Shown piece after piece: positions 44,543 to 53,201 of a DNA stretch of 64,000 nt. The stretch is from Alkalibacter rhizosphaerae (lineage in GTDB: Bacteria > Bacillota > Clostridia > Eubacteriales > Alkalibacteraceae). A program made the position numbers and the translations under genes. The stretch is taken from assembly GCF_017352215.1 (NCBI RefSeq), contig NZ_CP071444.1, positions 2,294,001 to 2,358,000 of the forward strand, read 5' to 3'. The notes under the pieces were generated by a model. The model did not search any database, was not told where the DNA came from, and worked only from the letters and a program-made list of their open reading frames with translations. Within the stretch, counting starts at the first letter, position 1, and the number at the start of each line of letters is the position of its first letter.

Positions 44543-44582
44543 AGGATATGGACGGATCCGTCCATATCCTCTCTTCTTTTTT
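44543..44582. terminator. Terminator between converging perR and OYE-type gene
   Basis: A 28-base perfect palindrome (44543-44570, centre GGATCC) folds into a 12-bp stem with a GATC loop, followed on the plus strand by CTCTTC and a run of eight Ts. The minus strand exits into TTTTGAT, so it may serve both genes. Confidence 0.85.
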
Positions 44583-44588
44583 TGTGGA

Positions 44589-46556
44589 TCAAGACAATTC
44601 ATATGCTGCCAGAAATCCGTCTTCCATGGCATCTCGAATCTTGCCGACCTTGTTGGCGTCGCCAAGGATCCGAACATTGTCAAATTCTTTATTGATCTCT
44701 TCCACCAAATCTGTTGCAGGCTGGTTGCCGATGGATAAAACCAGGCAGTCAAAATCGAAGGTAGAGCAGGCACCGGTAACGGTGTGTTCAAAGGTTGCCT
44801 GACCTTCTCGCACATCGATAAGCTTGCTGTTTGGGTGCAATTCCACACCCAACGGCATGATGTGGTTCATCACATCGATCAGGTTTTGGAAGAACAGACC
44901 AGGCCCGATGTTTTCTTCCATCTCGAAGAGATGCACCTTGTTTTTTCTTTCTGCCAGATAGTGGGCAGTCTCCAATCCAGTCAAACCGGAACCTACGATG
45001 GCAACGTTTTTTTCCTGGATGTCTAAGGTACCACCAAGAACATCAGCTGCAGTTACGATCGAATCCAAACCGGTGTTTGCCAAAAATTTTGGCACGAAAG
45101 GTTTGGAACCCTGGGTGATAAAAATAGCGTAGGGATCCAGCTTCTTCAGTTCTTCCAAGGTCGCTGCGTGACCGTAACGGATCTCGACCCCTTTTTCTTC
45201 TGTGGTTGCCTGTAAAAACTGGATCAACCAGTTGATTTTTTCTTTTTTTGGCGGCTTGTTGGCCAGTTGAAGTTGTCCGCCAAGTTGTTTGTTTTTTTCA
45301 AAGATCACCGGTTGGAAGCCTCTTTCTAAAAGTACTCTTGCGGCTTCCAGTCCTGCCGGACCGGCGCCGATGATGGCAACTTTGCGGTTTGCACCGTCTT
45401 TTTTTATGTCGGTATAAACATGCTCCTTGCCGGTTTGGATGTTGATGGTACATTCCGTGGTGGGTGCGCCACCCATGCCCATGAGGGTTTCCATGCAATG
45501 AAGACAGGATATGCATTTTCGGATCTCGCTTAAGCGGCCTTCTTTGGCTTTGTTGCTCCATTCCGGCTCGCTATAATGTTGTCTAGCAGAACCGGCAAAA
45601 TCCAATTTGCCTTCCTTTATGATCTGATCCGCATATTCCGGGTCCCGAATGACGGATACGCCTATGACAGGGATTTGAACTGCTTTTTTTATGGTTTCTG
45701 CCAGATGGATCTTCCATCCTTGTGGGAAAGAAGACGGCTCCCAGGCGGTGTTCATGGATTCGTAGATCCCGGAGCTGATGTCCAGGGCATGGACTCCTAG
45801 TTCTTCCAAGCGTTTGGCGATCTTCACGCTCTCTTCTAGTTTCAGACCCTGATCTTCCACGCCGGAATATTCCAAGAACTCATCAACAGATAGTCGAACC
45901 AGCATGGGGTAGTCTTTTCCGCATTTTTCCTGGATCCCGGTAATGATCTCTTCCAAAAACCGCATTCGATTTTCCGTGCTCCCGCCGTATTCATCGGTTC
46001 GGACATTGGTATATGGACTCAAGAATTCGTTGATCAAGTACCCGTGGGCGCCATGAACTTCTACTGCATCCACGCCGGCTTCTTTCACGCGGACGGCGGC
46101 GGCCACAAACTTTTGTACCATGGCCTTGATTTCATCAAGGCTCATTGCATGGGTAGGTTGGTGGACGGCCTTGCACTCAATGGCACTTGGTGCGGGCATG
46201 GTTCCGTTTCCGTTGAAAGCGGTCACGCCTTGGCGGCCTGGATGATAGATCTGTACAGCCAGCTTTTGATCATATTTATGGATCTCGTCTGACAGCGCCT
46301 TTAATCCTGGAACGAACTTGTCGTCGTAAACACAGATCTGCTGTCCGTTGCCCCGGCCGGTTTCCCCGTCTACGACGGCACATTCGGTGATGACCAAACC
46401 AACACCGCCTTTGGCCCTGGCTCCGTAAAACGCGATGTCAGTTTCGCTGACCGTACCGTCCGTATTGGCAAAAGCATTGCCCATGGCCGTAAAAACGATT
46501 CGGTTGTTGGTTTTCATGGTACCAATGGTTCCTTCGCTAAACAAATGATCGAACAT
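44589..46556 (-). CDS. OYE-type iron-sulfur flavoenzyme, second paralog
   Basis: A 655-aa FMN/[4Fe-4S]/FAD oxidoreductase. The barrel has VHGAHGYLINEFLSPYTNVR and DEYGGSTENRMRFLEE; the cluster site is CISCLHC with the fourth Cys 14 residues on; the dinucleotide domains open with VAIIGAGPAGLEAA near residue 392 and NVAIVGSGLTGLETA near residue 520. The substrate is unknown; enoate, dienoyl-CoA or nitro/quinone reduction are all possible. The ATG has AGGAGG six bases upstream. It is about as long as the paralog at 35493-37487 but clearly divergent, so this is not a recent duplication. Confidence 0.92.
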   Translation of the reverse strand: MFDHLFSEGTIGTMKTNNRIVFTAMGNAFANTDGTVSETDIAFYGARAKGGVGLVITECAVVDGETGRGNGQQICVYDDKFVPGLKALSDEIHKYDQKLAVQIYHPGRQGVTAFNGNGTMPAPSAIECKAVHQPTHAMSLDEIKAMVQKFVAAAVRVKEAGVDAVEVHGAHGYLINEFLSPYTNVRTDEYGGSTENRMRFLEEIITGIQEKCGKDYPMLVRLSVDEFLEYSGVEDQGLKLEESVKIAKRLEELGVHALDISSGIYESMNTAWEPSSFPQGWKIHLAETIKKAVQIPVIGVSVIRDPEYADQIIKEGKLDFAGSARQHYSEPEWSNKAKEGRLSEIRKCISCLHCMETLMGMGGAPTTECTINIQTGKEHVYTDIKKDGANRKVAIIGAGPAGLEAARVLLERGFQPVIFEKNKQLGGQLQLANKPPKKEKINWLIQFLQATTEEKGVEIRYGHAATLEELKKLDPYAIFITQGSKPFVPKFLANTGLDSIVTAADVLGGTLDIQEKNVAIVGSGLTGLETAHYLAERKNKVHLFEMEENIGPGLFFQNLIDVMNHIMPLGVELHPNSKLIDVREGQATFEHTVTGACSTFDFDCLVLSIGNQPATDLVEEINKEFDNVRILGDANKVGKIRDAMEDGFLAAYELS

Positions 46557-46738
46557 GATTTACCTCCTGTTTTTAAATTTCAACCAAACAAAATAGAATT
46601 TGTTAAATATTTATCTTCTTTTATATTACTAATAAGAAGGGGATGTTGTCAACGGGAAAAGCCAAATTCAACGTGATATTGCGACAGGGATGGTTTTTGG
46701 ATATAATGAGTCCGAACATTGGAAAACGAGAAGGTGGG

Positions 46739-47611
46739 ATGACAGTGGAAAAAAGCAAATTAGTATCAGCTATCTTTTTGGCAGGGATCCTGTTGGCAAA
46801 TCTTGCATTTTGGTACCGAATGGATGGTCAGATCCATGATCTAAAGCAGCAGGTTGCTTCCATGCAACCTGGCGCGACAACTTTTGACTTGTACAACATG
46901 AAAGAAGAATTGTTGCAGCAGATGAAGTACGAGGAAAGCATTTTGAGTTCCCAGGATATTTCCTTGGACATCGTTGAAGGGAAAGTACATTCTACCGTTA
47001 CCATAGTTCCCAAAGAGTGGAATATAAATGAAAAAGTGTTTATCACTATTGGTGATCGGAAACAAGAGGCAATGTCCACAACCGAAACATCCTTCGAATC
47101 AACATTTTCTTTTGACGTACCGATGCCCATTCGACCGATCGTTTCCTTTGAAACGGATCAGGCCGTTCGACAAGAGGCACTGCAGGAAGCACCATTGTCA
47201 GATATCCTTAGATTGCATGTAGATTCGACCTGGATCGAAAAGGATTATAAAAGTGAAGGCCCCAGTCGCTTGCAGTTTCACTTATATTCACAACTGGAGG
47301 AGTCCCAGTTTCTATTAAAAGATGAACCCACGGTGAAATGCTTGTTGGTGGAGGAAACCACGGAGAATAAGTTGACTTCCAAGTTGCAGGTGGAATCAAA
47401 GGGCCGGGAAGGAAAAATGTGGGTCTACGAGTTGATCATGGAGGAAACGGATGAGCTGGAAGGATACTATCATGTTCAGTTGACGGTGGAGAGCAGCGCC
47501 GGCTTATCCTTTAAAAGTGCGGGACCCATTGCCGGCATCGTTCTTAACAAAGAGGAATTCGGATCTCATTATATGGAAACGGGAACCATGGAATTGTATC
47601 CGGCATGGTGA
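46739..47611 (+). CDS. Hypothetical membrane-anchored extracellular protein
   Basis: A 290-aa protein that I do not recognise. After a short basic start there is one transmembrane helix (LVSAIFLAGILLANLAFWY, residues 7-25), then a coiled-coil-like stretch (IHDLKQQVASMQ), and a long beta-rich, charged region with no cysteines or known motif. It is probably a signal-anchored protein with an outside domain. I start at ATG 46739 after AAGGTGGG; the longer form from 46643 would put 32 residues before the anchor. The next gene follows within 35 bases, so they may be co-transcribed. Confidence 0.75.
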   Translation: MTVEKSKLVSAIFLAGILLANLAFWYRMDGQIHDLKQQVASMQPGATTFDLYNMKEELLQQMKYEESILSSQDISLDIVEGKVHSTVTIVPKEWNINEKVFITIGDRKQEAMSTTETSFESTFSFDVPMPIRPIVSFETDQAVRQEALQEAPLSDILRLHVDSTWIEKDYKSEGPSRLQFHLYSQLEESQFLLKDEPTVKCLLVEETTENKLTSKLQVESKGREGKMWVYELIMEETDELEGYYHVQLTVESSAGLSFKSAGPIAGIVLNKEEFGSHYMETGTMELYPAW

Positions 47612-47645
47612 TCATAGACTGGACAAGAAGGGAGAGGACCGTTAT

Positions 47646-50021
47646 ATGATCAAATTCTCCGTCCGGCAGCTGGTGGAACGTGTCCTTCGAAGCGGGGACA
47701 TTGATGGAGGTTATGTTTCCAGAGACCGCATGCTGGAAGGTGCCGTTGCACATCGAATCTTGCAAAAAATAAATAAAAAAAATGTGGAGTCCTATGAAAG
47801 TGAAGTGACATTGCGCTGCATGTTGCATTGGGAAGACATGGAATTTCAGCTGGAAGGCCGTGCAGACGGTCTTTTTGTCTTGGATGAGATGATCATGATC
47901 GACGAGATCAAAACCACGATCTTGCCAATTTCCAAGATATCGGAAGATATGGAGCCGGTCCATTGGGCCCAGGCAAAATGTTACGCATACATGTATGGTG
48001 TGGACAAGGACCTTGACAGGGTCGGTGTTCAAATGACGTATTACAACATCGAATCCAAGGAATCGGTCCAGTATCAAAAAAACTTCTCTTTAAAAGAACT
48101 AGAATCCTTTATGCTCATACTGCTTGAAAAATACAGCGTTTGGGCAAAGTTGCAGACAGAATGGATCGATGAGCGGAATCACAGTCTAAAAGGTTTGCCT
48201 TTTCCTTTTGAAGGCTACCGGAAAGGGCAAAGAGAACTGGCGGTAGCTGCCTATAAAAGCATCACACATGAACATAAACTTTTTTCCCAGGCGCCAACGG
48301 GAACGGGCAAGACGATCTCTATGCTCTATCCTGCCATGAAGGCCTTGGGAGAAGGAGAGATCGAAAAGATCTTTTATTTGACAGCCAAGACCATTACCCG
48401 TGAAGCACCGTTGGAAGCTTTGATGAACATGATGGGGAAAGGCTTGTCTGCCAAAGTGTTGGTGTTGACAGCAAAAGACAAGATTTGTTTTTGTGACGAG
48501 ACTTTGTGCAATCCGGGTTATTGCTCTTATGCAAGAGGACATTATGATCGGGTGGACGAAGCACTCATCGACGGATTCAAACAGACAAATGTATTTACTC
48601 GATCTCAAGTGGAAGAACTGGCAAGAGAGCACCATGTTTGCCCCTTCGAACTATCTTTGGATTTGGCTTTGTTGGTGGATGTGGTCATTTGTGATTATAA
48701 TTACGTGTTCGATCCACGTGCATACCTTCGACGTTTTTTTGCAGGTGGAAGATCGGAAAGCGTTTTTTTGATCGACGAGGCACACAACCTGGTGGATCGT
48801 GGTCGAGAAATGTTTTCCGCACAGATCACTAAAACCTCCTTTTACGAGTTGAAAAAGCAATGGAAAGGAAAAAACAAGGAATACGAATCCATCCTGACAA
48901 AAATCAACAAGGAAATGATCTTCCTTCGAAAAGGATGCAAGGAAGAAGGATTTCTTTCTCAAAAGGAAATTCCGGTAGATCTGATGCATCTTTTGACCCT
49001 TTTTGTGACCCAATGTGAAAGCATGCTGAAAGAAGACCAGCATCTCCAGGAAGACGGAGGATTTCTACAGCAATATTTTGATGTATTGGGTTTTCTTGGC
49101 ATTGGAGATTTTTATGATGGGGATTTCATCACCTTCGTAGAAAGCAGAGGAAGTGAAGTAACGGTGAAACTTCTATGCCTCGACCCGGCCACCCAACTTA
49201 AGGAAGCATGCATGAGAGGGAAATCCAGCATTCTCTTCAGTGCCACATTGTCCCCCATGGGATATTTCAAGTCTGTTTTGGGTGGAGAGGAAGAAGACTG
49301 GCATATGAGTTTAGAGTCCCCGTTTACACAGGAGAGGCTATGCCTGATGGCGGCAGACAATGTTTCCACCAAATACCACAAACGGGAAGATACAAAAGGT
49401 CGAATCAGCGATTTGATCCAGGCGTTCATAGAGGTACGCAAAGGCAACTATATCGTCTATTTTCCCAGTTACCGGTACATGGAGAGTGTCCAGGAAGATT
49501 TCGTTCTTCGCTATCCGCAAACCAAGGTCGTTGTGCAAAAGAAAGGTTTGACGGAGGAAGAACGGGAGGAATTTTTGGAACTTTTTCAGGAGGAACCTCA
49601 AGGCACCTTTGTTGCATTTTGCGTTTTAGGAGGCATTTTTTCGGAAGGCATCGATCTAAAAGGACAACGGCTTATCGGGGCCATCGTCGTCAGCGTGGGG
49701 CTCCCGCAGATTAATACACAGCAAAATCTTTTAAAAGATCATTTTGAAGAAAAATATGGAATGGGTTTTGAATTTGCCTACATGTATCCTGGGATGAACA
49801 AGGTAATGCAGGCAGTAGGTCGTGTGATTCGCAGCGAATCAGACATGGGCGCGGTATTGCTGATCGATGAGCGGTACGGACATCGAAACTACAAAAGGAT
49901 TTTTCCACCCCATTGGAAAGACAGCAGAACCGTTCGTTCAGCGGGACAGCTGAGTGAAGATTTGAATGAATTTTGGCAAGAAGCGGAAAATCACAAGAAA
50001 GACCGGTTAAATCAAAATTGA
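47646..50021 (+). CDS. PD-(D/E)XK nuclease fused to DinG/XPD-type DNA helicase
   Basis: A 791-aa protein. Residues 1-200 look like a RecB/Cas4-type nuclease: GRADGLF (motif with Asp), IDEIKTT (D/ExK) and QAKCYAYMYG (QxxxY). From residue 205 it is a superfamily 2 Rad3/XPD helicase: Walker A APTGTGKT near 223, an iron-sulfur cysteine set CFCDETLCNPGYC plus HHVCPFE, DEAH box FLIDEAHN near 378, and the C-terminal helicase half ending AVGRVIRSESDMGAVLLID. A role in DNA repair or nucleic-acid clearing is inferred. I use ATG 47646 (GGAGAGG upstream), not the long upstream extension. Confidence 0.88.
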   Translation: MIKFSVRQLVERVLRSGDIDGGYVSRDRMLEGAVAHRILQKINKKNVESYESEVTLRCMLHWEDMEFQLEGRADGLFVLDEMIMIDEIKTTILPISKISEDMEPVHWAQAKCYAYMYGVDKDLDRVGVQMTYYNIESKESVQYQKNFSLKELESFMLILLEKYSVWAKLQTEWIDERNHSLKGLPFPFEGYRKGQRELAVAAYKSITHEHKLFSQAPTGTGKTISMLYPAMKALGEGEIEKIFYLTAKTITREAPLEALMNMMGKGLSAKVLVLTAKDKICFCDETLCNPGYCSYARGHYDRVDEALIDGFKQTNVFTRSQVEELAREHHVCPFELSLDLALLVDVVICDYNYVFDPRAYLRRFFAGGRSESVFLIDEAHNLVDRGREMFSAQITKTSFYELKKQWKGKNKEYESILTKINKEMIFLRKGCKEEGFLSQKEIPVDLMHLLTLFVTQCESMLKEDQHLQEDGGFLQQYFDVLGFLGIGDFYDGDFITFVESRGSEVTVKLLCLDPATQLKEACMRGKSSILFSATLSPMGYFKSVLGGEEEDWHMSLESPFTQERLCLMAADNVSTKYHKREDTKGRISDLIQAFIEVRKGNYIVYFPSYRYMESVQEDFVLRYPQTKVVVQKKGLTEEEREEFLELFQEEPQGTFVAFCVLGGIFSEGIDLKGQRLIGAIVVSVGLPQINTQQNLLKDHFEEKYGMGFEFAYMYPGMNKVMQAVGRVIRSESDMGAVLLIDERYGHRNYKRIFPPHWKDSRTVRSAGQLSEDLNEFWQEAENHKKDRLNQN

Positions 50022-50076
50022 AGTGATGATAATTTTAATTTCAAGTAATATTTTATAATTTTGTATTATTAAGAAA

Positions 50077-50105
50077 TTGACAATGTTATATAATTCATAT
50101 ATACT
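50077..50105 (+). promoter_or_regulatory. SigA-type promoter of the URO-D family gene
   Basis: TTGACA (50077-50082) and TATACT (50100-50105) are separated by exactly 17 bases, in an AT-rich 140-base gap before the gene. Confidence 0.75.
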
Positions 50106-50161
50106 ACAATAGAGTATATGTAGCTTGCTAAAATCACAACTATTTTGAGGAGGTAGTACGC

Positions 50162-51244
50162 ATGTCCAAGATTCCGTTCAACGAAGCTGAATTGAAAGTA
50201 GTACGAGAGCAACCAGGTTTTATGGGACCGCCCATTCCAATTTTTGATTTTCCGATCAGTATGAGGGAAAATCATGCACGTTTGTATAAAAAAGATCCGG
50301 TATGGTACCCATTGGGTATGGAAACCGGTTTGTTTTGTCCCTCTGTTTATCCGGATAATCCAGCCAGAGGTTTTGTGATCGAAGCCAACATGGTTCCCCC
50401 GGAAGACGGCAAAGTGATTGAAGACATGTTCGGGATCCCTTGGGAATATGTGGGTATTGCCGGTGGTTCCATGGTTCGCCCAGGAGACCATTTGTTGAAA
50501 AATGTAAATGATTGGGAAAAAGTATTGACATTCCCGGATATCGATAGTTGGGACTGGGAAGCCAGTGCGGAAGCCAACAAAGATTTTTTAAACAATGGAA
50601 AAGCCAACAGCATCTGGATGTTGAACGGCTGGTGGTTTGAACGTCTGGTGTCCTTCATGGGCTTTGAAGCCGCTGCCATGGCATTGGTGGATGAAGACCA
50701 GGAAGATGCTGTGAAAGCCTTGTTTGAAGCCACTACGGACCTGGGTTGCCGTTTGGTGGATAAATTCGTAGAAGTGTATGACAACTTTGACATCGTTTGC
50801 GTTCACGATGACTGGGGTTCTCAACAATCCCCGTTCTTCTCGGAAGACACTGCCATGGAAATGATCGTACCCTACATGAAAAAATTGGTGGATCACATCC
50901 ACTCCAAAGGCTTGATCGCAGACCTGCATAGTTGCGGACATATTTCAAAGCGAATCGGCTGCATACTGGAAGCCGGTTGGGACAGCTGGACTCCACAGGC
51001 CATGAACGATACTTGGGAGCTGTTTGAAAATCATGGAGATAAGATCATCTTCAGTGTCATTCCGGAACAATTCGATCCGGCAACGACCAGCGAAGAAGAC
51101 CAACGACGATACGCCAGAGAGTTTTTTGAAAAAGTGAATGTACCAGGCAAAATTTCCGCCGTGAGTTTGTATGGCGGTGGAGTTTTGACCAATGCTTATC
51201 GGGAAGAGTTGTACAAAGTTTCCCGGATCGCATACAGCAAGTAA
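50162..51244 (+). CDS. Uroporphyrinogen decarboxylase-family protein, probable methyltransferase
   Basis: A 360-aa TIM-barrel protein of the URO-D superfamily. VCVHDDWGSQQSPFFS near residue 220 and LHSCGHISKRIG near residue 258 give the His/Cys metal site seen in corrinoid-linked MtaA/MtbA-type methyltransferases, whereas true HemE has a different active-site lead. It may demethylate an O- or N-methyl compound or move methyl groups to a carrier; no corrinoid protein gene lies next to it. The ATG has GAGGAGG nine bases upstream, and it has its own strong promoter and terminator. Confidence 0.82.
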   Translation: MSKIPFNEAELKVVREQPGFMGPPIPIFDFPISMRENHARLYKKDPVWYPLGMETGLFCPSVYPDNPARGFVIEANMVPPEDGKVIEDMFGIPWEYVGIAGGSMVRPGDHLLKNVNDWEKVLTFPDIDSWDWEASAEANKDFLNNGKANSIWMLNGWWFERLVSFMGFEAAAMALVDEDQEDAVKALFEATTDLGCRLVDKFVEVYDNFDIVCVHDDWGSQQSPFFSEDTAMEMIVPYMKKLVDHIHSKGLIADLHSCGHISKRIGCILEAGWDSWTPQAMNDTWELFENHGDKIIFSVIPEQFDPATTSEEDQRRYAREFFEKVNVPGKISAVSLYGGGVLTNAYREELYKVSRIAYSK

Positions 51245-51251
51245 GATCGAT

Positions 51252-51291
51252 AAAACCTTCTTATTCCACGCGGGATAAGAAGGTTTTTTTT
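51252..51291 (+). terminator. Terminator after the URO-D family gene
   Basis: A 16-bp stem (AAAACCTTCTTA... at 51252-51267 with ...TAAGAAGGTTTT at 51272-51287, one G-U pair) and a 4-base loop run into a T run ending at 51291. Confidence 0.88.
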
Positions 51292-51330
51292 AGTTTTAGC
51301 GTATAAGGAAGTGAAAGAAGGCTGAAGTTT

Positions 51331-53142
51331 ATGGAAATACACAATATGTATACAGAAAAACAACTATTGGAAGCAGGGAAACGATTTTTCAATCTCTCTG
51401 CATTTCGGGAAGGCCAGTTGCCGTTGATCCAGGCAATATTATACGGAAACAACGTATTGGGGATACTTCCTACTGGAGCGGGCAAGTCCATCTGTTTCCA
51501 ATTACCGGCTCTCTTGAGCAATGATGTCAGTCTTGTCGTTTCGCCGCTCAAATCGTTGATGAAAGACCAGGTAGAAAATCTTTGGGACACGGGCATAAAA
51601 TCGGCAGATTATTTGGATAGCTCCAAAAGCAATGAAGAGAAAGTCAAAATTCTTCGCAAACTGAAAAATGGAGAGATCAATATACTGTACCTCTCTCCGG
51701 AGCGGCTGCATGGAAGGCGTTTTCGGGCAGCTCTGTCAAAAGCAATATACCCCAGATCTTTGAAGTACTTTATTGTGGATGAAGCCCATTGTATATCTGA
51801 ATGGGGTCATGATTTTCGTCCGGCATATCTTTGCTTGTTGAAAGCAGCGGATGAGTTGGGAGCGAAACAACGAGTTGCTGTGACAGCAACGGCTTCACCT
51901 ATTGTTCAAAGTGATATTTTAAGAACCTTGGAAATATCAAGAGATCAGGTGTATCATAGTTTGTCCCTTGATCGCAGAGAACTGGGGTTGCAGGTGTTGA
52001 TGGTTCCCGATTCTAGTCCAAAGGAAAGAACATTGAAACAAGCGCTGGAGGTGTTGAATAAAAAATATTCCAATGGAAGTGGTTTGATTTTTACGGTATA
52101 TGCTGCTCCGGATGGGAATCTCACTGCACCACTTGGGACTCGTTTTATTCAACAATATTTGCAGGAACAGAAAATAGATTCGGAAATCTATCACGGAAAG
52201 CTCTCCGATAAAGAACGGCTACAGGTCCAAAATGCATTCAAAAAAAATCAGGTGTCTTTGTTGGTTGCCACCAAGGGATTTGGCATGGGGATCGATAAAC
52301 CGGACATACGCTATGTGATCCACATGTGTTACCCAGGAAGTTTGGAAGCATATTATCAAGAGGCAGGAAGGGCAGGGCGAGACCGGGAAGAGTCGGTGGT
52401 GTTGATTTTGGCAAGATATCGAAAATCACAATGTGTGCAAAATTCCATGGAGTTTCAAGGGATGGAACCCTTGTGTGTGAATAAGTGGTCTTGCTTTTAT
52501 GGAAATGGAGAAAAATGTGACTATGGCATGCAAGCCAAGTTTATTTACGACAGTTGTCCCACTCCAGAAATATTAAGGCAAGAGATCACTGCATGCTTCC
52601 ATGAGTTGAAGACGGCATCCGATGAAAGTAGAAGGGTATCCATACTGTGGCACCACGACAAATCGATCCGACGGCAGACATTGTTGTACTATTTCGAAAA
52701 ACATGGATTGGTCCAGGAATATGAGCTTGATAGATTCGAAGAACAAGGCCAGGGTTTCAATATTTTACTGCACTCATCCTGTTGGTGCGAAGAAATGATG
52801 GAAAGCAGACTGGAACTCGTGATACAGGACATGCTGAAACGAAAGAAACAAAAATACATAGCGTTAAAACAGATCCAGGATTATGTGGAAAATAGTAATA
52901 TTTGTCGCAGGGAACGATTGTTGCGATATTTTGAGGACAAGACAGAGTTTGGAGTGGATGGGTGTGGGTTTTGCGACGTGGACGGTCTAAATGATTTTTC
53001 CAATATCGATTTCGGAACAACAAGGAATGACCCCATGGGGTCCATAAATAAGGTTGAAAAAAGAAATTGGTTGTCGGAAACTGATTTTTGGATCGTGATT
53101 GCTTTGACTGCAGGGATTTTTTTGGCGGCATTGTTTTTTTAG
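51331..53142 (+). CDS. RecQ-like DNA helicase with C-terminal transmembrane anchor
   Basis: A 603-aa protein. The helicase core is complete: Walker A LPTGAGKSICFQLPAL near residue 48, VSPLKSLMKDQ, DEAH box VDEAHCISEWGHDFRP near residue 150, and the C-terminal motif YYQEAGRAGRDREES near residue 343. The zinc region is unusual: a loose CVNKWSC...KCDYGM segment near 390 and, 150 residues later, CRRERLLRYF with CGFCDVDG, which in normal RecQ directly follows the helicase core. The last 20 residues (FWIVIALTAGIFLAALFF) form a transmembrane helix. No HRDC domain is seen. The ATG at 51331 has only a modest AAGG site. Confidence 0.88.
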   Translation: MEIHNMYTEKQLLEAGKRFFNLSAFREGQLPLIQAILYGNNVLGILPTGAGKSICFQLPALLSNDVSLVVSPLKSLMKDQVENLWDTGIKSADYLDSSKSNEEKVKILRKLKNGEINILYLSPERLHGRRFRAALSKAIYPRSLKYFIVDEAHCISEWGHDFRPAYLCLLKAADELGAKQRVAVTATASPIVQSDILRTLEISRDQVYHSLSLDRRELGLQVLMVPDSSPKERTLKQALEVLNKKYSNGSGLIFTVYAAPDGNLTAPLGTRFIQQYLQEQKIDSEIYHGKLSDKERLQVQNAFKKNQVSLLVATKGFGMGIDKPDIRYVIHMCYPGSLEAYYQEAGRAGRDREESVVLILARYRKSQCVQNSMEFQGMEPLCVNKWSCFYGNGEKCDYGMQAKFIYDSCPTPEILRQEITACFHELKTASDESRRVSILWHHDKSIRRQTLLYYFEKHGLVQEYELDRFEEQGQGFNILLHSSCWCEEMMESRLELVIQDMLKRKKQKYIALKQIQDYVENSNICRRERLLRYFEDKTEFGVDGCGFCDVDGLNDFSNIDFGTTRNDPMGSINKVEKRNWLSETDFWIVIALTAGIFLAALFF

Positions 53143-53201
53143 GATGGACAGGCAATGGGGGAAAGTAGATAATGGTAGCAAACAAAGGAGGTTGAAAAGA
53201 G

